A stretch of DNA of 28,773 bases from DASRBA01 sp036559665. Its GTDB lineage: Bacteria; Myxococcota; Myxococcia; Myxococcales; Myxococcaceae. The stretch lies in NCBI GenBank assembly GCA_036559665.1, contig DATBSS010000145.1, positions 1 to 28,773 of the forward strand, given 5' to 3'. Every line of letters begins with the position of its first letter. Positions within the stretch are counted from its first letter, which is position 1. Below, piece by piece: positions 1 through 7,495 of this stretch. A program made the position numbers and the translations under genes. The notes beneath the pieces are model-generated. The model was not told the origin of the DNA and searched no databases. It saw only the letters and a list, made by a program, of their open reading frames with translations.

Positions 1-559
1 TCATGTTCGTGACTTTCGCCTTCTCGAGTGCCCGCTTCACCGCGTCCACCACGAAGACCCACGCTTTGGCGCTGGAGGTCATGAAGAGATCCGAGCCATC
101 CCAGGTCTCCGAGTCGAAGAACAGGCCGTACCACGCTGGGAAAACGCCGCCAGGCATGATCTGGTCAAGCTTCACGGCTCGGCTCTCGTCGATTGGACCG
201 CATCGGCCGTGCACCGCGAGGCCGTGGTAGCCGGGAATTCGGTTGCCACCCTTGCCGAGCAATTCGATCGGATAGGTTCGCCACCCGGAGAACCCACCAT
301 CTTTGAGGATGCCCACGACTCGGTCGGAGATGATGATCGGCGTAGCGAGTGTGGTGTAGATGAAGTCCGAGGGCTTCGATCGGCCCATCGCGTAACGAAG
401 CTTCACGGGTCCGGGTGGCGGTTTCTCCGCGCGAAGAACAGCCCAGGCGTCCTCACTGGACGTCTCAATGTTGGCTCGGAAGGTATTAAAGCTCCCCTCT
501 CCGAGAGTATAGGTGTTCGAGAAACCCGGGAATACTTTAGAAGCCAACTCGGAGACCAT
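1..559 (-). CDS. sitI: Immunity protein of the SitA toxin cassette, partial (3' end outside window)
   Basis: This reading frame starts at an ATG (559-557), stays open for 186 codons and leaves the window without a stop. It overlaps the last 23 bases of the toxin gene in another frame, the usual arrangement of a toxin and its immunity gene. The protein is soluble-looking, with no signal peptide or membrane span. It has aromatic-rich stretches such as GFSGWRTYPIEL (residues 89-100) and FDSETWDGSDLF (148-159). That pattern resembles the Imm11/MXAN_0049 immunity family of myxobacteria, but the match is from memory and not tested. The role (neutralising the neighbouring toxin inside kin cells) is inferred mainly from position. 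Base composition is lower in GC than the rest of the window, with many A/T third positions, consistent with recent transfer together with the toxin tip. No clear Shine-Dalgarno precedes the ATG, so translation is probably coupled to the toxin gene. Confidence 0.7.
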   Translation of the reverse strand, partial: MVSELASKVFPGFSNTYTLGEGSFNTFRANIETSSEDAWAVLRAEKPPPGPVKLRYAMGRSKPSDFIYTTLATPIIISDRVVGILKDGGFSGWRTYPIELLGKGGNRIPGYHGLAVHGRCGPIDESRAVKLDQIMPGGVFPAWYGLFFDSETWDGSDLFMTSSAKAWVFVVDAVKRALEKAKVTNM

Positions 560-1841
560 AACTTGATGAGATGTCTCGACCAAACTGGAGGATCTGCTCG
601 GTCGAAGGAACATGATTGTCTACGAAGAACTTCCTCCATTGCTCGTTGTACTCGAAACCCACTCGCTGGTGGGCTGTGGTTTCCCACCAGGCACCGTAGC
701 GCGGATCGTGGATGTTGATTCCTGCCGCTGTGAACTTGTCAGCGTATTTCTGCGGGAACACGTGGTGCGCATCGGCACCCTCCGGGATGCCGCCCGTCAG
801 CCGGCCCAGGTTCTTGCGGAAGTTGTCCGCCGTGAAGGGCCGCGACTCGGGATCGGCGCCAGGAACGGGACCATGGCTGGCCATGGCGAAGCCCACGGCA
901 CCCTTCCCCGGTCCCTCGACGGCGATCGTCACGCCGCTCGCGCTCACGCGCACCCCTTTGACCTGGCCGGCCATCTCTAGTCCGGCGCCACCTGTCTCGG
1001 TCGCCAGAGCGGCGGACGCCCGCGAGGCCTTCGGAAGCTTCATCAGCCGGGCGATAACGCCGCCCTCGGCGATGGCGGCGGTGGCCAGCAGGATGAGGAT
1101 CCTCGCGGTCTGTTCTCCGACCTTCTCTCCGTAACGCCGGCCCGCCGCTCGAATCTCATCGAACGTCGTCGCGCCATCCAACTGCCTGACCATGTGGATC
1201 CACCCGAAGATGAGATCCCAGACCGCCTGGGCGCCGATGTACGCGGTCAAGAGGGCCGTCGCGACGGCCGCCGGGATCTTCGAGGTGAGCTCTGGGATCG
1301 CGATGGTGGCCATGAAGATGACCAGGCCGGTCAGCAGGACGATCTTGATCGTCGACGGGTCGATCGTGCTCTTCACCTCCTTGACGACCCCACCCCACTC
1401 GGCGCCCAGCGCGAAGTCGAACGCGATCCCGTAGACGTCCGAGCCGGTCAGCGTCCGGGAGAGGCACTCAGACTTCCCGGAGTGGGTGCACCAGTCCCGG
1501 TACCCTCGGGTGATCTCCTCCAGCGCCGCCGGGCCCGAGCCCCAGCTGGCGAGGACCACGCGGAGCTCCTCGGGCCGGCGGCCGTGGAATCGTGGATCCG
1601 CCCCCAGCCGCCTCAGCTCGGCCTGGGCCGCCTTCGCGTTCACGTGCGGGAGGAGCTCCTCGAGCGCCTTCTGCAACTCCACCTCCGTCACGACGGGAGA
1701 AACCACCGCCCTCGGAGCGCTGGGCAGGAAGAAGAGCCTCTGGACGTCGACCTCGGTCTGCCGGCGCTCCCTCACCGTCCCGCACGAGGCGGAGAGGGCC
1801 CCTACCAGGATGGAAGCGAGTACCCGTCGAGCACATGTCAT
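537..1841 (-). CDS. sitA: SitA-family polymorphic toxin lipoprotein with HHxFPQ nuclease-like C-terminus
   Basis: 434 residues. A short lipoprotein signal peptide ends in the lipobox LSASC, giving lipidated Cys20. A hydrophobic stretch follows at about 165-217, and another at about 247-265. The C-terminal module carries AHHVFPQKYADKF (358-370), GINIHDP (374-380), a WW pair (385-386) and H391, which looks like an HNH/endonuclease-type toxin tip. This layout matches the myxobacterial SitA lipoproteins (DUF2380/TIGR02269-like). In those, lipidation lets the toxin pass between cells by TraA/TraB outer-membrane exchange and poison siblings lacking the immunity protein. That mechanism is established for the family and inferred here. 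I chose the ATG at 1841 because it gives the signal peptide and overlaps the stop of the upstream gene (ATGA); an in-frame extension upstream is out-of-frame shadow of that gene. GC falls to about 48% over the last part of the gene, suggesting tip replacement. Which SitA subfamily it belongs to is uncertain. Confidence 0.82.
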   Translation of the reverse strand: MTCARRVLASILVGALSASCGTVRERRQTEVDVQRLFFLPSAPRAVVSPVVTEVELQKALEELLPHVNAKAAQAELRRLGADPRFHGRRPEELRVVLASWGSGPAALEEITRGYRDWCTHSGKSECLSRTLTGSDVYGIAFDFALGAEWGGVVKEVKSTIDPSTIKIVLLTGLVIFMATIAIPELTSKIPAAVATALLTAYIGAQAVWDLIFGWIHMVRQLDGATTFDEIRAAGRRYGEKVGEQTARILILLATAAIAEGGVIARLMKLPKASRASAALATETGGAGLEMAGQVKGVRVSASGVTIAVEGPGKGAVGFAMASHGPVPGADPESRPFTADNFRKNLGRLTGGIPEGADAHHVFPQKYADKFTAAGINIHDPRYGAWWETTAHQRVGFEYNEQWRKFFVDNHVPSTEQILQFGRDISSSYGLRVGF

Positions 1842-2383
1842 GGTTTGCCCCACTGACCCGCCTTGCGCGGGTCGCGCCCCAGCTCCACCTCCATCGCGGA
1901 GCGCTCCGCGTCCGCCATCGGCCCACGGAGGAAGGAGTCCGCCCCCAGCGTACGGAAGACGAACGAGCGGTGAGCGGGGAGCTCGCCCGGGTCCTGGCCC
2001 GCGGTGACGAGGCAGCGGTGCGCCAGGTGGAAGCAGTTGAACCGCAGCGCCCGGTAGCGCGTCCGCCCGGTGGGGCAACCCTGCACGACCTCCTCCATGT
2101 CCTGCCGGAGGCGCGCCAGCTGCTCCGCGGAGATCGCCCACGCGCGCCACTGCGTCGCCTCCCGGGAGAAGCGCTCACCCACGATGACCCGGGCGGCTTG
2201 CGGCCGGAAGAGCGACAGGAAGATCCGCCACCGGTTCCCCGGGGACACGTAGAACCCGTGGGAACGGGGCGGCCCGGGCGGATCCCACAGCAGGATGTCC
2301 ACGTGCCCCAGGTCGAAGAACGACGACGGCCGCCAGATGCTTCGCCGGGGCGGGGGGCTGATGGAGAGGAGCAGGTAGGGCAC
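1838..2383 (-). CDS. Small protein with possible permuted papain-like (NlpC/P60-type) fold, upstream of sitA
   Basis: 181 residues, GTG start, no signal peptide or membrane span. I do not recognise a named family. Two motifs stand out: DLGHVDILLWD (24-34) near the N-terminus and FNCFHLAHRCLVTAG (116-130) in the second half. A His in a GH(V/I) beta strand followed later by a Cys at the start of a helix (NCxxxA) is the order seen in circularly permuted papain-like proteins. H27 and C117 would then be the catalytic pair. This is pattern-based inference. The gene lies 12 bases after the glycosyltransferase gene and overlaps the sitA start by 4 bases (ATGA). It may therefore belong to the toxin cassette as an accessory gene in the position of sitB, or be the last gene of the lipid operon. 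No strong ribosome site is seen; GTG at 2383 was the only reasonable start giving the full first strand. Confidence 0.6.
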   Translation of the reverse strand: MPYLLLSISPPPRRSIWRPSSFFDLGHVDILLWDPPGPPRSHGFYVSPGNRWRIFLSLFRPQAARVIVGERFSREATQWRAWAISAEQLARLRQDMEEVVQGCPTGRTRYRALRFNCFHLAHRCLVTAGQDPGELPAHRSFVFRTLGADSFLRGPMADAERSAMEVELGRDPRKAGQWGKP

Positions 2384-2395
2384 GGCGTTTCGAGC

Positions 2396-3286
2396 TCAGC
2401 GCTCCAGCTCGAGCAGCGACTCGGTGAGCCGCATGCTCGCGGGGAGCCGGACGTTCCGGTCGTACCACTGCTGTGCGTTGTGGGCCACGAAGCCGAGGTA
2501 CCCCGCATTCTGGGTGAGCTCGTGGAAGCGCCGCTCGATGCGGTCGGCCATCTCCTCCGGCGGGTCCACGGCGGCGTCCCCGGGCACGGAGACGAAGTGG
2601 TGGTTCGGCTTGAGCGGGTCGTGGAGCCGGCTCCTCGGGTTCGTCCGCAGCACGCACGTGCCCACCGCGAACGCCTCCATGTCCCGGTGGCACAGGTCCC
2701 CCATCCCCGCCAGCGACAGGATCACCCGGTGCGACGCCACCTCCTCGAGGTACTGCTCGTAGGGGAGGGCCGATACGTCGGCGTCCAACACGCCCCGCCT
2801 CTGGAGGGCGCGGATCAGCGGCTCCCGCTCCTTCCACAGGTGCCCCCGGAAGTGGAGCTTCGCCACCGTCCTCCTCCGGCGGCGGAGCTCCTCCAACCGC
2901 GGCTCCAGGCTCGGCCAGCGCCCGTCGAAGTAGGTCCACGGCCGGATCGCCTCGTGCCCCGGGCCACGGAAGGCGCCGTCCCGGTACTGGCACCGGAGCA
3001 GGAGCTTCAGCCGCGGGTCCGCCGCCACGTGCGGGATGTCGAAAGGGTCCGGCCAGTCGTGGAAGTCCAGCACGCGCAGCGCACCCGTCTGGTCGTCCTC
3101 GAGGATGGCCAGCGAATCGCGCATGGGCAGCGGCTCAGGCTTGCCCGACCGCGTCTTCAGCTCGAAGGTCGAGGTGTCCCGCTCCTGGAGCTGGTGTCCC
3201 GCGGTGCGCAGGTGCTCCACCAGGTGCCCGAGCACCGCCTGGCGCCAGTCCCCGTAGAGGATGCGATGGAGCGTGAACGCCGCCAT
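2396..3286 (-). CDS. Glycosyltransferase, family 1/exostosin-like
   Basis: 296 residues with no signal peptide. The C-terminal half holds a glycosyltransferase GT-B nucleotide-sugar binding pattern: LAGMGDLCHRDMEAFAVGTCVLRTNP (residues about 191-216), where a buried acidic residue in a helix is followed by a Gly/Ala-rich turn and a hydrophobic strand. Proteins of this shape are annotated as glycosyltransferase family 1 (CgeB/exostosin-like) and transfer a sugar from a nucleotide donor. Acceptor and sugar cannot be told from sequence; in this operon a lipid-linked product is the likely target (inference). The ATG at 3286 overlaps the stop of the AMP-ligase fusion gene (ATGA), so the two are translationally coupled. 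The N-terminal domain is poorly conserved and was not recognised. Confidence 0.68.
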   Translation of the reverse strand: MAAFTLHRILYGDWRQAVLGHLVEHLRTAGHQLQERDTSTFELKTRSGKPEPLPMRDSLAILEDDQTGALRVLDFHDWPDPFDIPHVAADPRLKLLLRCQYRDGAFRGPGHEAIRPWTYFDGRWPSLEPRLEELRRRRRTVAKLHFRGHLWKEREPLIRALQRRGVLDADVSALPYEQYLEEVASHRVILSLAGMGDLCHRDMEAFAVGTCVLRTNPRSRLHDPLKPNHHFVSVPGDAAVDPPEEMADRIERRFHELTQNAGYLGFVAHNAQQWYDRNVRLPASMRLTESLLELER

Positions 3287-5757
3287 CAGGGCCTCACCGG
3301 AGCGGAGAACGACACCTGGACCCGGGGCCGCGGCCAGCGTGGGAGGAAGCGCGCGTCCTCGTTCCCGGAGAGGTGCACCGGCACCACCGGCGCCCCGGTC
3401 TGCGCGGAGATCAGCTCATGGGCCTGGCCGCCGAACATGACCAGCGAGTAGCCGCGATCGATCAGTCGGCACGCCTCCAGTAGCCCCTCGCGGGTGGTGC
3501 CGGAGTGGGGCGTGAGGGCGAAGGGGAAGAAGAGCGGGATGGCCAGGTGGAACGCCACCGCCACCCCGGCGCGCTCGAGGGCGGTGGCCTCCGGCGTGGG
3601 CTCCAGGTAGTGGCCGAAGACCCAGCGGCTGGCGACGAAGGCCAGGCGGCGCCGCAGCCGGCGCGGGAGGGCGGCGTGGATCGCCAGGAGATCACTGGCG
3701 TGCTCGTGCCCGGTGGTGGCCAGCACGATCGGCCCGCGCACGCCCTCCAGGTGCTCCCGGCCCTGGACCTCCAGCTTCACCCGCATCGCCGTCCAGGGCC
3801 GCAGCACCAGCGGGCTCAACACCCGGCGGACCAGCTCCAGCGGACGCAGGGCCGCCCAGCGCGGAGGATGGCGCGCGTGGATGGCGCGGACCGGCGGCGC
3901 CTGCTCCGGCCGGGTCAGCAGCGCGTGGAGGTCGGCCACGCTCGCGCCCTCCTCGAGGACGAGCTGCGGGGCTACGTGCGGGGAGCGCGCCTCCAGCAGG
4001 AACAGCAGCTCCGCGATGTCCAGTGAGCTCAAGCCCAGCTCCTCCGACAGGCGGGCCCGCTCGCCGGCCAGCGACTCCGGCGGCGCGTTGGCGAGGTAGC
4101 GCGCCAGGAGTTGAAGGCGCTCCACCCGGTCCCGCGTCCCGGTAATGGCCTCCAGGGTGACCGGCGCGGTGCTGGAGATCGCCGCCGCTCCAGTCAGGTG
4201 CGCGGCGCGCTCCACCACCAGGTGCCTGTGGATCTTCTGCAGGGCGCCGCGGGGGAAGTCCTCCTCGGGCCAGACCGTCCAGCCGCGGATGCGCTCGTGC
4301 GGCTGCAGGACGGCGTTGGCGCCGCGGACCACCGCCTCCGCCTGCGCGCCTCCTTGCAGCAGCAGCACCGCGTGCACCTCCGGGACGTCCTCCCGCTCCA
4401 GCCCCATGGCCAGCGCCGCGCGGACGCCGGGCTGCGCGTCCAGGGCGCGCTCCACGTCCTCGCAGTACACGTTGAAGCCCTCGCCGGTGACGATGACCTC
4501 CTTCTTCCGCCCCTCGAAGAAGAGGCGGTCCCCTTCCAACCGGCCCAGGTCCCCGGTTTTCAGATAACCGTCCGCCGTGAACAGCTCCGCCCCACCGCCG
4601 CCGAAGTACCCGGCGGTGACGTTGGGGCCTCGGACCTGGATCTCCCCGTCCTCGGCGAGCCGCACCTCCTGCCCGCCCAGCGGTTTGCCGATGGAGCCGA
4701 ACTTCCCGAACACCGGCAGGTTGATGCTGATCACCGCGGCGGTCTCGGTGAGCCCGTACCCCTGCACCATCAGGCACCCGGTGTTGCGCCAGAAGATCTC
4801 CACGTCGCGGGGCAGGGTGGCGCCGCCGACGACCACCACCCAGAACAGGTACCCGGAGACCGGGCGGATGGTGTTGAAGATGCGGTGGCGCCGGAGGAAG
4901 CGGTTGTCGGACGACGCCAGCCACTCGCGCAGCGGCGCGCGGCTCCACCCGTAGGGCCGGTTCAGCAGCGCGCGCGCCATCACCTGAAGGACCCGGGGGA
5001 CGCTGGAGAAGAAGATCACCCGGTTGTCCCGGATGGTTCGCAGCAGGTGCCCGGGATGGCTGAACGGTGTGTGGATGATGCTCAAGCCCACGTGGAGCGG
5101 GACGCAGAGGCCCAGCAGCAGCCCCTGCACGTGGCTGAGCGGCGCGCTCACCATCATCCGCGCCGGGATGGCGTGCGCCAGCCAGCGGAACTTCGAGAAG
5201 CGCCGCACCTGGGTCCACAGGTTCCGCTGGGTCAGCACCACGCCGCGCGGCGCGGCCGTCGTCCCGGAGGTGAAGAAGATGACCACCGGATCGTCCGGGC
5301 CGGCCCACTGCTCCGGCACCTCCGGCACCTCAGAGCGCTCCCCGCCGCCAGACGACACCGCAGCCAGCGCGCCCAGCTCCAGGCTCGCGAGCGACCCGAC
5401 GGCCCGCCCCTTCGCGGTGACCACGTGCCGTGCGCCGACCTCCGCCGCCATCCGTTGCGCCGTCTCAGGGGGCGCTCCGTCATCCACCGGGACCACCACC
5501 GCGCCACGGAGGAGCGCGCCCAGGAACCAGCCCACCCACTCCGGGGAACTGGGCGCCCAGAGGACGACGCGGTCGCCCCGGCCCACGCCAGCCGCCGCCA
5601 GCAGGCCGGCCGCGGCACGTGCGCGGCGGTGAAGGTCCGCGTAGCTCCACCAGCGCAGCCCGTACTCCAGGCGCAGGCCGACCGCCGGCCGGTCCCCCAG
5701 GCGCGGCAGGTCGGCGAACAGTGGGTACAGCGTCTCCGCCTGGGCGCGCGCGCTCAT
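3286..5757 (-). CDS. Three-domain fusion: acyl-AMP ligase, acyl carrier domain, PlsC-like acyltransferase
   Basis: 823 residues. Residues 1-520 form an adenylate-forming acyl-CoA/ACP synthetase. Its ATP-binding loop is TSGTTAAPRG (163-172), followed by GYGLTETA (333-340), TGDLG (401-405), GRKKEVIVTGEGFNV (416-430) and the catalytic lysine K508 in GALQKIHR. Residues about 540-615 look like an acyl carrier domain, with S578 of LGLSSLD as the phosphopantetheine site. Residues about 640-823 are a PlsC-type acyltransferase with the HX4D pair H684/D689 (HEHASD). The expected FPEG motif is missing and VMFGGQAHELIS is found instead. The enzyme probably activates a fatty acid, holds it on its own carrier domain and transfers it to an acceptor (inference from domain order, similar to bacterial Aas-type logic). 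The start at 5757 overlaps the stop of the DUF4185 gene by 4 bases; in-frame sequence upstream is shadow of that gene. Confidence 0.85.
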   Translation of the reverse strand: MSARAQAETLYPLFADLPRLGDRPAVGLRLEYGLRWWSYADLHRRARAAAGLLAAAGVGRGDRVVLWAPSSPEWVGWFLGALLRGAVVVPVDDGAPPETAQRMAAEVGARHVVTAKGRAVGSLASLELGALAAVSSGGGERSEVPEVPEQWAGPDDPVVIFFTSGTTAAPRGVVLTQRNLWTQVRRFSKFRWLAHAIPARMMVSAPLSHVQGLLLGLCVPLHVGLSIIHTPFSHPGHLLRTIRDNRVIFFSSVPRVLQVMARALLNRPYGWSRAPLREWLASSDNRFLRRHRIFNTIRPVSGYLFWVVVVGGATLPRDVEIFWRNTGCLMVQGYGLTETAAVISINLPVFGKFGSIGKPLGGQEVRLAEDGEIQVRGPNVTAGYFGGGGAELFTADGYLKTGDLGRLEGDRLFFEGRKKEVIVTGEGFNVYCEDVERALDAQPGVRAALAMGLEREDVPEVHAVLLLQGGAQAEAVVRGANAVLQPHERIRGWTVWPEEDFPRGALQKIHRHLVVERAAHLTGAAAISSTAPVTLEAITGTRDRVERLQLLARYLANAPPESLAGERARLSEELGLSSLDIAELLFLLEARSPHVAPQLVLEEGASVADLHALLTRPEQAPPVRAIHARHPPRWAALRPLELVRRVLSPLVLRPWTAMRVKLEVQGREHLEGVRGPIVLATTGHEHASDLLAIHAALPRRLRRRLAFVASRWVFGHYLEPTPEATALERAGVAVAFHLAIPLFFPFALTPHSGTTREGLLEACRLIDRGYSLVMFGGQAHELISAQTGAPVVPVHLSGNEDARFLPRWPRPRVQVSFSAPVRP

Positions 5758-6824
5758 CCGCGTTCGCGGAGCCGGACCTGGATCAGCGAGTTGCTGGTGA
5801 ACCGGGGCTGGCAGTACGAGATGAACAGGGTGCGCCCGCCGTCCTGGCTGAAGTCGGGGTGCTCGAAGCCCAGGTACACCAGCTCGCTCTCGGGCTCGGC
5901 CGGAACGCCGGTGATCTTCTCCGGCTCCGAGTACGGCCCCCAGGGGTGCTCCGCCGTGCGCGCGGTCAGCATCCGGTCGAAGATGTCCACGTAGAACATG
6001 ACGTACCGGCCCAGGTGCGGATTGAACGAGACCGAGTACTCGTTCGCGCACACCCCCAGGTCGCACGCGCGCTCCAGGTCGCCGCTCCACTCCGGCGCGG
6101 TGGAGGTCAGGTACTCGTACGCGCCAGGCGAGGTGGCCTCGGACGGGCGGACGCGCGCCAGCCGCGCCAGGGTGAAGATCCCCACGCGCATGCTCCCGAA
6201 GACGTAGAGGTACCCGTCGTGCCGCAGCACCTGGACCCCGAAGTGCGCGTCGTCCCCGGGGCTCTTCCACAACCGCCAGTCGTCGCCGAACCAGACGCGC
6301 TCCGTCTCGCCGGTGGCGGGGTCCAGGGTGGCCACGCCGGTGCCCAGCGTGCGGAAGCCCCAGATGGTGCTCGCGTCCACGGTCTGGATGCCCAGGTAGT
6401 AGAGGAGGACCTTCCCGTCGACGAGCGCGCCGTGCTCCGGCCAGAAGCGGATCCGCTGCGCCTGCTCGCGGGCGATGGGCCGGAGGATCTCCCGCGGGAA
6501 GCCGCCCTCGCCGGTGTAGTAGCGGATGCCGGCCCACGCCTGGGTCAGGGGCGCGGGCGGCGCCACCCCCGCGCTGTTGGCCAGGAACACGCCCTGGCCG
6601 CCGGTCACGTCGGTGAACGGCCTCGGGACGGGCGACCGCGGGTGCGCGAGGGCCCCCCGCGCGGCGAGCAGCGTGTCCGAGAAGACGAACAGCGTCCCGT
6701 CCTGGAGCGGGATGGACTGCCCGCCGTCCTGCCCGACCATCACCCACGCCTCGGCGCGGTGGCGGGGGAACGTCCCGATGTACCGGACGGATTGGATGGA
6801 GCCCTTCATCGCCGCCGCCTTCAT
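5754..6824 (-). CDS. DUF4185-type beta-propeller protein
   Basis: 356 residues. The sequence is made of repeated beta-strand blades with conserved aromatic and Gly positions, for example LQDGTLFVFSDTLL (40-53), KVLLYYLGIQ, GYLYVFGS, GRYVMFYVDIFDRM and HPWGPYSEPEKI. That is the look of DUF4185/glycosidase-like five-bladed propellers, which can bind or hydrolyse carbohydrate. The HPWGPYSEP segment is especially typical. No catalytic set can be assigned with confidence. No signal peptide is visible, so a cytoplasmic role in sugar or glycolipid processing is possible (inference). I chose ATG 6824 because it overlaps the stop of the methyltransferase gene (ATGA); a second ATG five codons later (6809) is an alternative. 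At its other end the gene overlaps the AMP-ligase fusion by 4 bases. Confidence 0.75.
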   Translation of the reverse strand: MKAAAMKGSIQSVRYIGTFPRHRAEAWVMVGQDGGQSIPLQDGTLFVFSDTLLAARGALAHPRSPVPRPFTDVTGGQGVFLANSAGVAPPAPLTQAWAGIRYYTGEGGFPREILRPIAREQAQRIRFWPEHGALVDGKVLLYYLGIQTVDASTIWGFRTLGTGVATLDPATGETERVWFGDDWRLWKSPGDDAHFGVQVLRHDGYLYVFGSMRVGIFTLARLARVRPSEATSPGAYEYLTSTAPEWSGDLERACDLGVCANEYSVSFNPHLGRYVMFYVDIFDRMLTARTAEHPWGPYSEPEKITGVPAEPESELVYLGFEHPDFSQDGGRTLFISYCQPRFTSNSLIQVRLRERG

Positions 6825-7495
6825 CGCCGCCGCAGGATGCCCAGCGTCTCCACCCGGGTCACGTACGTCCAACCGGCCGACTTCCGGATGCGCTCGAAGC
6901 TCCGGAACGGCGCCTGGCCGCCCTTGGCCGGATCCGCGAAGAGGTCGTGCATGCAGAGGTAGCCGCCGGAGATCACCTTGGGCGCCCAGCCCTCCACGTC
7001 CGCCTGGACGTCCTCCTCGGCGTGCCCGCCGTCGATGAACACCAGCGACAGCGGCGCTCCGGGCCAGCTGCGGGCCAGGCGCGTGGAGGTGGTCACCACC
7101 GGGATGACCCAGTCCTCCAGGCCCGCCTCGCGCAGGGTGGTCAGGAAGGGACCGAAGGTGCTCACGCGCTGGAGCCGCGGGTCGAACAGCTCCGGGTCGT
7201 GGTACTGCTGCCCCGGCTGTTGCTCCACCGAGCCCTGGTGGTGGTCCACCGCGAACAGCGGGTGCGCGCCGGTGACGCGGCAGCCGGCTGCGAGGAACAC
7301 CGTCGACTTGCCGCAGTAGCTGCCCACCTCCAGGCAAGGCGCGCGCGCGGACGCCTCGGCAGCGAGGGAGAACAGCGCCTGTCCCTCCACCTCGGCGAGG
7401 AACCCCTTGGCGCGCAGGGCGACCTCGCGGGCCCCGGCGGGCATGCCGGACCGGGCCGGGTCGAGGAGCCGGAAGGCCTGCTCCCACCCGCTCAT
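6821..7495 (-). CDS. Class I SAM-dependent methyltransferase (Methyltransf_24 type)
   Basis: 224 residues. Motif I is LEVGSYCGKSTVFLA (55-69), the glycine-rich SAM-binding loop. The second diagnostic stretch is LVFIDGGHAEEDVQADVEGW (151-170), followed by GGYLCMHDLF (177-186). The combination of EVGS..GKST and FIDGxH with a downstream HD is characteristic of the Methyltransf_24/TylF-CmcI-like group. Members are mostly metal-dependent O-methyltransferases acting on sugars or small molecules. The substrate is unknown; a sugar hydroxyl on a glycolipid is plausible given four nearby glycosyltransferases (inference). ATG 7495 overlaps the stop of the ketosynthase-like gene by 4 bases, and the gene's own stop overlaps the next start the same way. 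Confidence 0.82.
   Translation of the reverse strand: MSGWEQAFRLLDPARSGMPAGAREVALRAKGFLAEVEGQALFSLAAEASARAPCLEVGSYCGKSTVFLAAGCRVTGAHPLFAVDHHQGSVEQQPGQQYHDPELFDPRLQRVSTFGPFLTTLREAGLEDWVIPVVTTSTRLARSWPGAPLSLVFIDGGHAEEDVQADVEGWAPKVISGGYLCMHDLFADPAKGGQAPFRSFERIRKSAGWTYVTRVETLGILRRR

Noticed and set aside
209..718. Long plus-strand frames across the toxin and immunity genes
   Set aside because: They are complementary shadows of the minus-strand genes: no domain similarity, and amino acid make-up typical of out-of-phase GC-rich DNA.
1842..2150. In-frame N-terminal extension of the sitA frame up to 2150
   Set aside because: It runs antisense-frame through the upstream gene, gives a Gly/Pro/Arg low-complexity protein and would bury the signal peptide.
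4111..5994. Plus-strand frames of over 500 codons opposite the AMP-ligase fusion
   Set aside because: High-GC DNA gives long open frames on the opposite strand; the protein is His/Arg/Pro-rich with no recognisable motif, and the minus gene carries all known motifs.
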